A stretch of 30,197 bases of DNA from the IMG/VR virus record IMGVR_UViG_3300043449_000022, positions 1 to 30,197 of that record; one strand, given 5' to 3'. The notes under the pieces were generated by a model that was not told the DNA's origin, searched no databases, and saw only the letters and a program-made list of their open reading frames with translations. The position numbers were made by a program, and so were the translations under genes. Shown here piece after piece: positions 1 through 8,502 of this stretch. The stretch is from a virus. Position 1 is the first letter of the stretch. Every line of letters begins with the position of its first letter.

Positions 1-450
1 TTCATATATAGATTTCCCAAAGGTTTTTTGAAAATGTGGCAGATCTAAAAATTTCCAGTCACCACCCCACTCAAATCCGTATCTCTTAAATATCTGCACC
101 ACCTCCATCCAGTCTGCTTTGCCATCCCCATCAAAATCTGATTTGACATCCCAGGCAGCAGTTTCAAAAGTTCCATTTTTATCTTTGTCCAGGATCAGCA
201 CAATATCAATGGCCAGGCCATAGTTGTGATATGACTGCCCACCTTTGGCATTTGTAACCCTTTTACCAGGCTTTGATCTGCCCTGGGCAAATAGTGCATC
301 CTGTTCAGCAAATGTCCTTAAAGTGTACGCAAAACGGCAAATAGCACTACCTGTCAGTGATGCTACTATTTCATCATAAAGTTCTAGTGCCTCATCCCTT
401 AATTTCGGATGCAGCAGCTGAATCCTCTCCAGTGTCTTTTGGTCTTTCAT
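1..450 (-). CDS. M15-family peptidoglycan endopeptidase (endolysin), 3' end cut off
   Basis: The first 150 residues of a peptidase that would cut the peptide stems of peptidoglycan during host lysis. The translation has SYHNYGLAID (residues 73-82), the M15/VanY zinc motif SxHxxGxAxD with H75 and D82 as ligands, and DLPHFQ (136-141), whose H139 is the third expected ligand. An FDGDGKADW stretch (106-114) sits between them, as in M15 L-Ala-D-Glu type endolysins. I see no signal peptide, so it would need the holin to reach the wall. The start is the ATG at 450-448 and overlaps the holin gene end by 59 bases. The gene runs off the left edge, so the C-terminus is unknown. The family call is firm; the exact bond cut is inferred. 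Confidence 0.9.
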   Translation of the reverse strand, partial: MKDQKTLERIQLLHPKLRDEALELYDEIVASLTGSAICRFAYTLRTFAEQDALFAQGRSKPGKRVTNAKGGQSYHNYGLAIDIVLILDKDKNGTFETAAWDVKSDFDGDGKADWMEVVQIFKRYGFEWGGDWKFLDLPHFQKTFGKSIYE

Positions 451-640
451 CTTTTTTAAATTTTTCAAATGCAGTTACTCCAAACACAGCAGCTGAATAA
501 AGTAGAAACCCCTCAAATACAAACTGCTTAGTGTTTGGCAGGTAGCCCATCACAATAGCATTGATGAAAGCAGTGATGCCAGCAAATCTTTTGCTACTCA
601 CCAGCCCATCATCCGATAGTAAGTTTTTTAAGAATTTCAT
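392..640 (-). CDS. Probable holin
   Basis: A small membrane protein of 82 residues with two hydrophobic segments (about residues 18-35 and 43-63) joined by a short polar turn, and a charged, Lys/Glu-rich C-terminal tail. This is the usual layout of class II holins, which open the inner membrane and release the endolysin. It lies directly before the M15 endolysin gene and after a spanin candidate, so the context is a lysis cassette. I chose the ATG at 640-638, preceded by AGGAAAAGGATAT, rather than the ATG ten codons upstream at 670, because the longer form adds a polar segment and overlaps the previous gene more. The class is inferred from layout and position, not from a specific motif. Confidence 0.75.
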   Translation of the reverse strand: MKFLKNLLSDDGLVSSKRFAGITAFINAIVMGYLPNTKQFVFEGFLLYSAAVFGVTAFEKFKKDERPKDTGEDSAAASEIKG

Positions 641-1100
641 ATATCCTTTTCCTGGATATATATAGCACAAAGCCAGCTATTAACACAATGATCCAAAGCC
701 AGCTGATCTTTTTCTTTTCTACAGTCTTTGTCACTTTCTTTTCAGAAACTGTGACACTTTGCTGCTTGTCATTCAGGATGGCCACATCTTTGGTGATGCT
801 GCTGGATTCCTGTTTGTCTTTTCGTTTATTTCGTTTGTAGCGGATTTCCTTAATGGCCTGGGCAGGAATGCTCACACTGTCACCCTTTAAAGTAAAAAGC
901 CCAGTGGCAGTGTCTTTTAACACCACCACCAGGTCTGTAGTTTCTATTTCTTTTGTAGATGTGTTTGCTGTACTGTCTGACTTTACAAACTGACTTGACT
1001 GATCTATTGACACAGCTGAACTGTCTTTGATTTGTTTATTGGTAGCTTTTTGCACCAATGAACATGATGTGAACAGCATTGCCAATATGATCAACCTCAT
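609..1100 (-). CDS. Lipoprotein with C-terminal membrane anchor, probable single-molecule spanin (u-spanin)
   Basis: The 163-residue product starts with a lipoprotein signal (MRLIILAMLFTSC, lipid-attachment cysteine at residue 13). A polar, charged middle follows, and then a strong transmembrane segment at about residues 132-149 (WLWIIVLIAGFVLYI) with a basic tail. A protein tethered to the outer membrane by lipid and to the inner membrane by a C-terminal helix is the definition of a u-spanin, which fuses the two membranes at the end of lysis. It sits between a coiled-coil membrane protein and the holin. Its ATG overlaps the stop of the upstream gene as ATGA (1100-1097). The lipobox has Phe at -3, which is less usual. 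The role is inferred from topology and neighbours. Confidence 0.65.
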   Translation of the reverse strand: MRLIILAMLFTSCSLVQKATNKQIKDSSAVSIDQSSQFVKSDSTANTSTKEIETTDLVVVLKDTATGLFTLKGDSVSIPAQAIKEIRYKRNKRKDKQESSSITKDVAILNDKQQSVTVSEKKVTKTVEKKKISWLWIIVLIAGFVLYISRKRIYEILKKLTIG

Positions 1101-1315
1101 TCTCTGTCTTGTTTGTTTTGCATGGATATTGCCAGCTTGTTGATAGTCTCAATAATATTGTCCAGCTTTTTAGCAATGCTGTCCTCATTCTTTTCAACCA
1201 TGCTCACCCTGACCTCTAGTTCTTTTAATTTCAAACTAACTTTTACATAGATGCCTATCAATCCAATGATGATGGCTATGGCCTGGCCTGCTAAAAAAAC
1301 GGCAATACTTGTCAT
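1097..1315 (-). CDS. Small membrane protein with coiled coil, lysis-cassette member
   Basis: A 72-residue protein with one N-terminal membrane segment (about residues 4-26) followed by a heptad-rich helix (KELEVRVSMVEKNEDSIAKK, then IIETINKLAISM). One helix plus a coiled coil recalls phage XhlA-like or accessory holin proteins, which work at the inner membrane. It is the first gene of the tight lysis run: its stop overlaps the spanin candidate start (ATGA), and it starts 2 bases after the preceding gene ends. It could be a second holin, an antiholin or a holin partner; the sequence does not decide. Confidence 0.6.
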   Translation of the reverse strand: MTSIAVFLAGQAIAIIIGLIGIYVKVSLKLKELEVRVSMVEKNEDSIAKKLDNIIETINKLAISMQNKQDRE

Positions 1316-1317
1316 GT

Positions 1318-1734
1318 TTACTTACTATCAATCAATTTTAAAAATACTGGATAAATCTCATCAGTCTCAATGTTGCCTATTGTGTCAATGGTGATTTCAC
1401 CTGACCACAGATTCACAACATCAATGTCCTTTTCAGCTGTCAATAGTTCCTCTTTTTCTTTCTGCAATTCAGGCCATTTTTCTTTTGACACAGTGATCAT
1501 TCCGTCTTTTTCCTCACCGTACTTTTTGAATAGTTCCTGTTCAGCCTCAGAATAAAGTTTGAACTCAGGTGCTACCACATTATTCAACCGCTGTAAATAC
1601 AGCTTTGTTTTCATGTTCACCTTTTGTTTCAACAGCCCCTGACTGATGATCTCATTTGATCCGTCTGCTTTTTGCTTTGTGATTCCGTTCAATTCATAGT
1701 GAAGTGCAACCACTTCATGTAGTTTTAGTTTCAT
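1318..1734 (-). CDS. Hypothetical phage protein, Lys/Glu-rich
   Basis: A 138-residue soluble protein that starts MKLKLHEVVALHYELNG and has a highly charged middle (about residues 60-100) and a C-terminal TDEIYPVFLKLIDS. I see no signal peptide or membrane segment. It has the look of small phage proteins lying between fibre and lysis genes, including families of the DUF1617 kind, but I cannot assign it. It is encoded just before the lysis cassette, and the 42 bases upstream of its start hold a short AT-rich palindrome (ATAGCTTTTAAGCTAT). It is real on length, codon use and close packing. Confidence 0.6.
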   Translation of the reverse strand: MKLKLHEVVALHYELNGITKQKADGSNEIISQGLLKQKVNMKTKLYLQRLNNVVAPEFKLYSEAEQELFKKYGEEKDGMITVSKEKWPELQKEKEELLTAEKDIDVVNLWSGEITIDTIGNIETDEIYPVFLKLIDSK

Positions 1735-1776
1735 GCTTTCGTGTTTTTTTATATATAGCTTTTAAGCTATTTTTTA

Positions 1777-2028
1777 TCATGTAAGTGTCAGCCCTAATTC
1801 ACCAGCAGCCCAGTTCCATGTGTAGGTGTTGCCTGTCCTGGATGTGTAGTCAGATCCCGACATGGTCAGATTGCCGTCTGCAACCTTTACATCTGCTGAT
1901 GTCCTCAGTTCATAGTAGTAAACTGATTCAGTGTCCAGGTCATCATCTATGCATTTCAAAAACAGCTTTGTGGCTGTTGCAGCTGCACCATTGATCCAGG
2001 TACTTACTGCACTGATTGTCTTTGTCAT
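1777..2028 (-). CDS. Hypothetical small virion-associated protein
   Basis: A Thr/Ala/Trp-rich protein of 83 residues (WINGAAATATKLFLKC, later SGSDYTSRTGNTYTWNWAAG) with predicted beta character and no membrane segment or signal peptide. It lies between a small fibre-associated gene and the protein before the lysis cassette. The composition and place suggest a small structural or fibre-tip protein, but I do not recognise a family. Its start at 2028 follows AAATAAGACGGA. Confidence 0.5.
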   Translation of the reverse strand: MTKTISAVSTWINGAAATATKLFLKCIDDDLDTESVYYYELRTSADVKVADGNLTMSGSDYTSRTGNTYTWNWAAGELGLTLT

Positions 2029-2069
2029 TCCGTCTTATTTGTGGTGTGCATCATCACACACCTGGTTTG

Positions 2070-2405
2070 TTATTCTGTCACTGGCTGTTCTGCCCAGGGC
2101 AATGGTAGATTCACTATTGGGGGATTCTTAATGTCTGCAATCTTTGCAGCCACATTTGCCTGCAATGCCTCAATATCATTGCCTGCCTCTAGCCAGCTGA
2201 TCACTTGATCCTCTGTCAAATCAGGATAGGCTGTGAAGTCTGTTTCTGATGGTGTAGCACATGCCATTGCACCGTATGTGTCAGCAGTGATGTCACCATC
2301 TGTGCCTGCATACCTCCAGTGAATTGTTTTCACTACATCTAAAAGTTCACCATCCTGTGGTGCTGTGTCCATTGCACTGATGATCCAGTTGTATTGTATT
2401 GCCAT
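2070..2405 (-). CDS. Small phage protein, fibre-associated (DUF7936-like)
   Basis: The 111-residue product begins with a Trp/Ile beta segment (YNWIISAMDTAPQDGELLDV), continues with VVKTIHWRYAGTDGD, and has the phrase YPDLTEDQVISWLEAGND around residues 70-87. The run 'LTE-x-Q-V-x-x-W-hydrophobic' with an upstream HWRY is typical of a small family found next to tail-fibre genes in many phages (I recall it as DUF7936, without being able to check). Its role is unknown. It directly follows the long fibre gene with 17 bases between them, so it may be a fibre chaperone or tip protein. Confidence 0.6.
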   Translation of the reverse strand: MAIQYNWIISAMDTAPQDGELLDVVKTIHWRYAGTDGDITADTYGAMACATPSETDFTAYPDLTEDQVISWLEAGNDIEALQANVAAKIADIKNPPIVNLPLPWAEQPVTE

Positions 2406-2422
2406 GTTATTTGTTTTTAATT

Positions 2423-5329
2423 TTATAGATCACTTGATGCAACAGCTAGTAAGTAATATAAAGCCCCATTGATTTCAACTTTTACAGTTCTAGTTGCAGT
2501 GTAAAGTGTGTTAGTAGCCTCACCGAATTTCCAGGGCTGTGCAGTGCCACCAGTTGGTGATGATGTTTTTAATGATCCTGTTGGTATTTCAACATTTCCT
2601 AGTGACGATATTCTCATTCTCTCAGTAAGAGTGTTTGCAGAATACTGATCAGCAGTTCTAAAACTTATAGCACCTGCGTAATAATATCCATCAGTCCTAA
2701 CTGCTATTTGTGCAATGTTATATGATGATGGATATGTCTGATTGAATGTTATAGTATTTTGATCATCAGATGTAGAATATGTAGTGTTTGTTAAAACATA
2801 TGTACCACTCCCATTGATCCTCATTCGCTCTACTGATGCAGTTGCAAAAATCATATTATCACTACCAGTTGAACTTGTTGCATTTAATGTGATACCTGCA
2901 TTCCCACCTGTTGCAGCACCAGTTATGATCAATCTGCGATTATATGTACCATCATTTTGATACAATTGTAAAAAACTACCACCGCCATCAACTGCATCAA
3001 TGCGATATGCGGGGCTTGAATTATTAATACCAAACTTACCATCTGATTTCATGATGGCAATATTGATATTGTTTATCCTGAAATTAATATCAGTGCCTGT
3101 TTTAGCATTTACATATGTAGTGCCATCACTTGCTGATAAGAAAGAATATTCCCCAGCACCTGATCTGTCTTTATGAGAGAATTGTGCATTGCTCGTTCCA
3201 TATGTTGGCACTTGCCCCATGAAATAAACATCACCTATAATACTACTGCTAAATATTGCATTGCCTGATGAATTTATGGTAAGTCTGTCAGTGCCAGCTA
3301 TTGCAAAAAATAATTGACCGCTAGAATTTGGCACATTGATTCTATGACCTACACCACTAAAACCCGAAATATTGACACTTGAAAAAGTCAATGATCTGCC
3401 TGAAATTGTGCCACCACCTGCTCTAAAATATTCACCCTCATTATCACCTAAAATTTCCAAATTAGCATTTGGGCTTGCAGTATTTATACCAACAAATCCA
3501 CCTCTTATGAAAGAACTACCACCTGCATTGAATAAAACATTTTGTGTGCCACTTGAATTGAATAAGCTGAAACCAGCACCCTGTGTGCCACTAAATTGCT
3601 CTATTGCAGCAATGGTATTTCCGTTTGTATGTTTCACATAGTAGCCACCAGCTGTGACAGTGTTGCTAAATGTTGCAGCACCAGTAGTTGCAATAGACAA
3701 TGCTGTTACAAAAGTATTTGATGCTGACACATCTGTACCACTGCTCACTCTAATACTAAAAGGATCAGATGCAAAAGCTAAAAATGGCTGTGATCCTGAT
3801 TTTTTTACAAACCCAAGTCTAGGTGTAGATTGAGCATCTATTGCTATATAAGTATTTTCAGCATTGACTAATAAGCTACCAGTCAATGTGCCACCTGATA
3901 GTGGTAAGTATACACCTGCCACAGATGGGATGTCTGATGTCAATGCAACTGTGCCTGATGCAGCTGGGAATGTATATGTGTAAGTGCCAGTGTTTGGGAT
4001 TGCAAATCTTTGTGTGTTAGATGGTGCATCACCGTCTGCTATGTTGATGTAGTTTAGCCCAGTTGCTGATGTTGCAATCAATGACAAAAATCCTGCATCA
4101 GTTCCAACAGCTGCTGATTTTGACAGCAATACTCCCTGACTTAGTTTTATGATGCCACCAACAATGTTTTGATTGAATGTGGTCACATTGCTGAAAGTCT
4201 TTGCACCAGTGATGGTCTGTGTAGTGCTTAATGTCACATAGCCACTCAAATCAGCAATTGCCTGTGTAGACAATACACCATTTGCATCAGCCACCACCAT
4301 CCTAGATCCTGTGCCTGATAGAGATGCAATTGTGACACTGCTATCTGATGCAGCTATTGAAAATTTCTTTTGGTTTGAATTAGTGAACACAGCCAAAAGA
4401 TCACCACTGGTTTGATTGTATGCCTGTGTGAATGTAAAACCGTTTGTAGTTGAATTTGCATTCAATCTGAATCCACTAGCTGCAACTGTTGAAATGTTTG
4501 GTGTAGTGCCTGTGATAGTCACAGATCCTGTTGATGGTGATAGTCTTATGCTAGATGCTGACAATTGAAGCTGATCCTGCCCAGCAGCACCAAATCCATC
4601 CAATATGATTTGACCTGTTTGTGCATTCCCTGTGCTACCCAATGCCCTAAATATTAATGCCCTACTGTTTCCGTTGTTTGTGCCATCATCCCACATGGTC
4701 ATGTCACCACTGATCCTGGCAGTGCCATTCAGATCCAATTTGTAGCCTGCATCTGATGCACTTGCAGGGCTAGCACCTATGTAGGTGTTGCCAGTAGTTG
4801 CAAATGTCCTGATCTCTCCCAGTAAGTTTGAAAGTCCAGCAGCTGTCACAGATCCTACTGTGATGCTATTTGCTGTTGTGTTGCCTCTGCCTGTCACACT
4901 GTTTAAGGTGTCAGATTCAGATGTCAAATAATTTGGTGTCCAGTTTTCCCACTTTTGTGATGTGCTGTTGTATCTTAACAGCTGATTGTTTGCTATTGAT
5001 GAAATTGTCACATCAGTCAATGCAGCTAGTGTAGTTGTCAAATTCAAACTACTATTCACCCAGTTTGATCCGTTGTATTGTAGCACCTGGCCATTGGTTG
5101 CACTGGTGATGATCACATCACCCAGTTGTGTCAATGTGTAGTCACCCTCAGCAGGATTGACTGTGCCAAATCTGCCATTGAAAGAAACCACCCCAGCACC
5201 TGTCAAAGTTTTCAGATCACTGATGGTTGTTTTATATAAATATCCAGTGCTGGGATCACCCACAGCCATCAGGTCACTGAGACTAAGGGATGCCCTGGAT
5301 TCTAATTCTGATATTTTCTTATTTGCCAT
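2423..5329 (-). CDS. Long tail fibre / receptor-binding protein
   Basis: The largest gene here, 968 residues, rich in Ser, Thr, Gly and Asn and poor in Cys and charge. It starts MANKKISELES, a common N-terminal virion-attachment phrase of phage fibres, followed by many irregular repeats of the type 'GNAIFSSSI', 'GAATFSNTV', 'TERMRISSLGNVEI' that fit a trimeric beta-fibre. The C-terminus ends in a compact domain (TARTVKVEINGALYYLLAVA) and has no sign of the S74 self-cleaving chaperone often found in such fibres. The start is preceded by CTATTTATCAGT, nearly the same sequence as before three other late genes. It would bind the host receptor, which cannot be inferred. Confidence 0.8.
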   Translation of the reverse strand: MANKKISELESRASLSLSDLMAVGDPSTGYLYKTTISDLKTLTGAGVVSFNGRFGTVNPAEGDYTLTQLGDVIITSATNGQVLQYNGSNWVNSSLNLTTTLAALTDVTISSIANNQLLRYNSTSQKWENWTPNYLTSESDTLNSVTGRGNTTANSITVGSVTAAGLSNLLGEIRTFATTGNTYIGASPASASDAGYKLDLNGTARISGDMTMWDDGTNNGNSRALIFRALGSTGNAQTGQIILDGFGAAGQDQLQLSASSIRLSPSTGSVTITGTTPNISTVAASGFRLNANSTTNGFTFTQAYNQTSGDLLAVFTNSNQKKFSIAASDSSVTIASLSGTGSRMVVADANGVLSTQAIADLSGYVTLSTTQTITGAKTFSNVTTFNQNIVGGIIKLSQGVLLSKSAAVGTDAGFLSLIATSATGLNYINIADGDAPSNTQRFAIPNTGTYTYTFPAASGTVALTSDIPSVAGVYLPLSGGTLTGSLLVNAENTYIAIDAQSTPRLGFVKKSGSQPFLAFASDPFSIRVSSGTDVSASNTFVTALSIATTGAATFSNTVTAGGYYVKHTNGNTIAAIEQFSGTQGAGFSLFNSSGTQNVLFNAGGSSFIRGGFVGINTASPNANLEILGDNEGEYFRAGGGTISGRSLTFSSVNISGFSGVGHRINVPNSSGQLFFAIAGTDRLTINSSGNAIFSSSIIGDVYFMGQVPTYGTSNAQFSHKDRSGAGEYSFLSASDGTTYVNAKTGTDINFRINNINIAIMKSDGKFGINNSSPAYRIDAVDGGGSFLQLYQNDGTYNRRLIITGAATGGNAGITLNATSSTGSDNMIFATASVERMRINGSGTYVLTNTTYSTSDDQNTITFNQTYPSSYNIAQIAVRTDGYYYAGAISFRTADQYSANTLTERMRISSLGNVEIPTGSLKTSSPTGGTAQPWKFGEATNTLYTATRTVKVEINGALYYLLAVASSDL

Positions 5330-5343
5330 ACTGATAAATAGCT

Positions 5344-5805
5344 TTAGCTAGGATATTGGTAGTTTGTTGGAACTTGACATCTGTCAGCTGTGTATGGTAG
5401 CTGCAAGCTGATGTCAGCCTTTACAGCCACTAGATTGTCAGGTGTGTCCTCAGTGATAAATGTCAGCTGCACATTGTCCTGCATCTCAAATTCAAATTCC
5501 TCATACAGCAACTGTGCAATGATGTCCTGTGCCACACTCAGCATGTCACTCACTGCCTCTGTCTCATTGATTTTCTCAGGCAGCATTCTGTCAAAGAAAT
5601 ACAGACTGAAATTCAGTGCAAGTGTCCTGGTAGTGATGCTGGCATTGGTTGAATCAAAGTACATGGCAGGATATACATTGTCTGCACTCTCACCCAAAAA
5701 CTCATCAAAGTCACCGTAGTAAACAGTATTAATTTGCTCGTGTGCCTCTGCTATTGCTTTGATTTGTTGCACCACTTGATTTAGTGTCAGTGTTCTTGCT
5801 GCCAT
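5344..5805 (-). CDS. Virion structural protein, possible tail terminator or neck protein
   Basis: A 153-residue acidic protein with an N-terminal helix (LNQVVQQIKAIAEAH) followed by alternating beta strands (YPAMYFDS, LNFSLYFFDRM, VQLTFITED, VKADISLQLPY). This helix-then-sheet layout resembles tail terminator/completion proteins that cap the tail and join it to the head. It lies just after the connector gene and before the fibre. I do not see a diagnostic motif, so the role rests on layout and position. A minor structural protein of another kind is the alternative. Confidence 0.5.
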   Translation of the reverse strand: MAARTLTLNQVVQQIKAIAEAHEQINTVYYGDFDEFLGESADNVYPAMYFDSTNASITTRTLALNFSLYFFDRMLPEKINETEAVSDMLSVAQDIIAQLLYEEFEFEMQDNVQLTFITEDTPDNLVAVKADISLQLPYTADRCQVPTNYQYPS

Positions 5806-5864
5806 TTTTAAATTTTTTCTCCAGGTAGATTTTTAGTTTCTCCTGATTCTTTTTTGAATATGTT

Positions 5865-6458
5865 TTATTCGCCATCACAGCATTGGTTTGTGTCTTTTAG
5901 CCAGTTGTCTAAGTCTTTAGGATCTTTGCACCCACAGTGATCACCTAACCAAATAGTGGTTGTGTATGAATCTCTCTCAGGTCTGATGATGTCCACCCCT
6001 ATCCCTGGGCTGTTGTATAAAGGAAATTTGACAGTAGTTGCTACCTGTTTCAAATATTTCACCAGTCTTTGGCCGTAAAATTCAGCCCTGGATCTGTACC
6101 TGTTGGCCACATCAATCATGTCCTGTGCAGATGGCAGATCAGTATTGTCACTGCTTTTTCTTACCACACCTTTGTTGTAAAACTGATATGACAGCCCCAT
6201 TGGTAACTCACTCATCACATAGTACACCAAAGCATTGGTGATGTAGGTGTCTAACAAATCAGCCTCATCAGCTGTCAGGTCATTGGCATCAATGCCATCC
6301 TGCAATCTGTTGTAAAGGCCTGTGCCTAGTGCTGGCAAAATGTACATGTCCTGTGCTGTCAGGATCTCAGGCAGGATCAGTTTCTCATCCACATTGGCAT
6401 GCAGCCCTGTCCTTTCTTTTATAGTTTTAACCGAAATAAAAAGTGTATTTCTGCTCAT
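5865..6458 (-). CDS. Head-tail connector-like protein
   Basis: This 197-residue protein is mainly helical, with VDEKLILPEILTAQDMYILP and LLDTYITNALVYYVMSE near the N-terminus, and it ends in a Cys-containing tail (GDHCGCKDPKD, then CCDGE). Helical proteins of this size with 'I..A...yi.p.LG..ly..l' patterns next to the portal are adaptor proteins of the gp6/gp15 type, and in Bacteroidota phages I associate the pattern with DUF6712. It starts 1 base after the portal gene stops, which supports a role at the portal ring. The paired cysteines near the end are unusual for the class and could bind metal. Confidence 0.6.
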   Translation of the reverse strand: MSRNTLFISVKTIKERTGLHANVDEKLILPEILTAQDMYILPALGTGLYNRLQDGIDANDLTADEADLLDTYITNALVYYVMSELPMGLSYQFYNKGVVRKSSDNTDLPSAQDMIDVANRYRSRAEFYGQRLVKYLKQVATTVKFPLYNSPGIGVDIIRPERDSYTTTIWLGDHCGCKDPKDLDNWLKDTNQCCDGE

Positions 6459-6459
6459 C

Positions 6460-8502
6460 TTATTTATCTTTTTTTATTACAACATTACTCACCCATGTGT
6501 GTCTACAGCTAGGGCTATGCTCTCCATTTGGCATTGTCCACCAGCCACCTCTCCGATCAAACACACTGTAGCCCAGTCTCTCACTAAGCTGTTGGATGTC
6601 TGATCTGCTGTACAGCTTATTCATTGCCATCAACTTTTTACAGAATGACCTGGATGTGGCTGAATTGGCTTTTGCACCCTCTGCTGCTAGTTTCCTATAG
6701 TCCCAGTCATATTTGTACATCAATTTGAAACTGGTAGTCTGTGCAGGCTCACCAGGTGTCAGTTTACTCAGTGGCTCTTTTGCCTCCCTTTCAATTGTAC
6801 CACCTACCACCTTTGCTCTAAGTATGCCATTCTCCACTAGTTTTTTCATCACCTCATTGATGATTATTAAATCAGTCTTTGTGACCTTAGCAATCACCTC
6901 AGGTGTGATCCTCTTATCTTTAGTAACTAGATCAATGACATTTTTTTCAATCTCACTAAGGATCACATCCTTAAATTCCATCATCATGATCTCATCATCA
7001 CCCAACAGTTCAACAGACTTAAATCCTACATTCTTTTTTTTTAAAATAGCATAGTTGTCTGCATCCTCACCGAACTGAGCAAAAACACTAAGCACCTCAT
7101 CCTCACTGAACATCTGTTTGCTGAATGCTGCACTTTCCTCATCAGATCCTAGCCAGGTGTTGATCTCATCATCTGATAAAGCATACCCACCTTTCAGCAT
7201 TGCTGTGGCCTGATCCCTGGTGATTTTGCCCTTTGTGAACTCTCTGATGATTCTTTGCATGTTCTGCCATTCCCTGCCTTTAAGCCCCTTTAAATGCTCA
7301 TTAACAGATGCAGCCTGCTGCTGTTCTACTGGATCAGTAGGCATGCCGTATTTAGTAGGATCAATGCCCATCTTTTCCAAAATCCATTCTTTAGGTGCTA
7401 CCTGGGCAATAATGTTTTCACTGAACTCAAAGCCTATTGGCTCAACAGGCTGGATGTACATGTCCTGTGTTGCACCCTTTAACCTGGCCAACATGTTGAA
7501 CACACTTTCCAAAAATTGCTGTTTGTCATTGCAGTATGTAGATTTGAAAATCTCATATCCATCCCTCATCTCAGTTCTAGTCCCCATCTTTCCAGGCTCA
7601 CTAATACCAAACAATGATGGTGTAGTGATCTGATGACCTGCAAAGATGTTTTGCTGGATCATAGAATCAACCCTGCTAAAATCCTCTTTGGTCAGATCTG
7701 ATGTGCCTAGATCCTCAACAATAGCCTTTCTGTCTGCACCAGTAACAAAGTTTAAAATGAACTTTTTGCCATCAGCACCAGTGAAACGCTTTTCAAAACG
7801 CTTTTCAATGTTGCCCTTTTCCTCATTGCTAGGCTCACCATTTGGTAGTGTGATAAGTTTACTGGCAGAAAACCCTGTCTGAGCATTGCCCAAAACATGC
7901 TTTGAAACCTCAATATCACTAAGGATGTAATTCAATGCACCCATGTAGCCAGGTAGTGCATAGGTGTCCATCCCTGGTCTGTATTCTTTAATGTACAGGA
8001 TCTGTTTGCCTTTCCTTACCTGTGTGTTGAATGCAGGTATTTCATCACTTTTGATCTTGCTGTCTTTCCAGTCTTGCTTATACCAAAATGATGTATTGTC
8101 TTTGTTTGATCTGATCTTTGTATAATCAATATGATTCACAGTTGTAAGCATGCCACCCACCTCACTCCAAATCACCTCCAGGTATGCACCACCAAATACC
8201 TCAATGTCAATAGACACCTTTCTAGTCAAATCATTCAGATTCTCATAGTCATTGGCTTTTTTGATGAACATCTCAGCAGCAGCATCAGGCTCTTTTGTAG
8301 CCCATCCATTGCCAGTGATGTAGTTTACTTTGCCTCTTACAATAGCATTGTGCTTTGCACTCTTATTGTACATTTCTAAAAGGTAGCTAGGATAGTCATT
8401 GTTGTTGCCAAATTCAATGTAGCCTGCACCTCTTTTTTCCATAAACTCAGGCTGCTTTGCCTCAGCAAAGGTCAGCATGAACATGTTATCTGTTAGTTTC
8501 AT
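6460..8502 (-). CDS. Portal protein with extra C-terminal MuF-like tail
   Basis: A 680-residue protein that forms the DNA entry and exit ring of the head. The N-terminal two thirds show portal features: YIEFGNNNDYPSYLLEMYNK, NAIVRGKVNYITGNGW, and a middle with TTPSLFGISEPGKMGTRTEM and FKSTYCNDKQQFLESVFN, as in portals that bind the head wall. From about residue 575 there is a distinct tail: SRSFCKKLMAMNKLYSRSDI, then RRGGWWTMPNG and a final PSCRHTWV. The Cys-Arg-His ending recalls the MuF minor head domain (HPxCRC). The family's usual length is about 400-550, so the tail is an addition. The start overlaps the next gene by 4 bases (ATGA). Confidence 0.8.
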   Translation of the reverse strand: MKLTDNMFMLTFAEAKQPEFMEKRGAGYIEFGNNNDYPSYLLEMYNKSAKHNAIVRGKVNYITGNGWATKEPDAAAEMFIKKANDYENLNDLTRKVSIDIEVFGGAYLEVIWSEVGGMLTTVNHIDYTKIRSNKDNTSFWYKQDWKDSKIKSDEIPAFNTQVRKGKQILYIKEYRPGMDTYALPGYMGALNYILSDIEVSKHVLGNAQTGFSASKLITLPNGEPSNEEKGNIEKRFEKRFTGADGKKFILNFVTGADRKAIVEDLGTSDLTKEDFSRVDSMIQQNIFAGHQITTPSLFGISEPGKMGTRTEMRDGYEIFKSTYCNDKQQFLESVFNMLARLKGATQDMYIQPVEPIGFEFSENIIAQVAPKEWILEKMGIDPTKYGMPTDPVEQQQAASVNEHLKGLKGREWQNMQRIIREFTKGKITRDQATAMLKGGYALSDDEINTWLGSDEESAAFSKQMFSEDEVLSVFAQFGEDADNYAILKKKNVGFKSVELLGDDEIMMMEFKDVILSEIEKNVIDLVTKDKRITPEVIAKVTKTDLIIINEVMKKLVENGILRAKVVGGTIEREAKEPLSKLTPGEPAQTTSFKLMYKYDWDYRKLAAEGAKANSATSRSFCKKLMAMNKLYSRSDIQQLSERLGYSVFDRRGGWWTMPNGEHSPSCRHTWVSNVVIKKDK

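Noticed and set aside
1735-1776. AT-rich palindrome ATAGCTTTTAAGCTAT as a terminator
   Set aside because: The T run follows it only on the plus strand, where no gene ends, and the loop is very short. It is not a terminator for the minus-strand genes.
3372-3641. Plus-strand open frames inside the fibre and other structural genes
   Set aside because: They mirror real minus-strand genes, have no promoters or starts of note, and resemble no protein.
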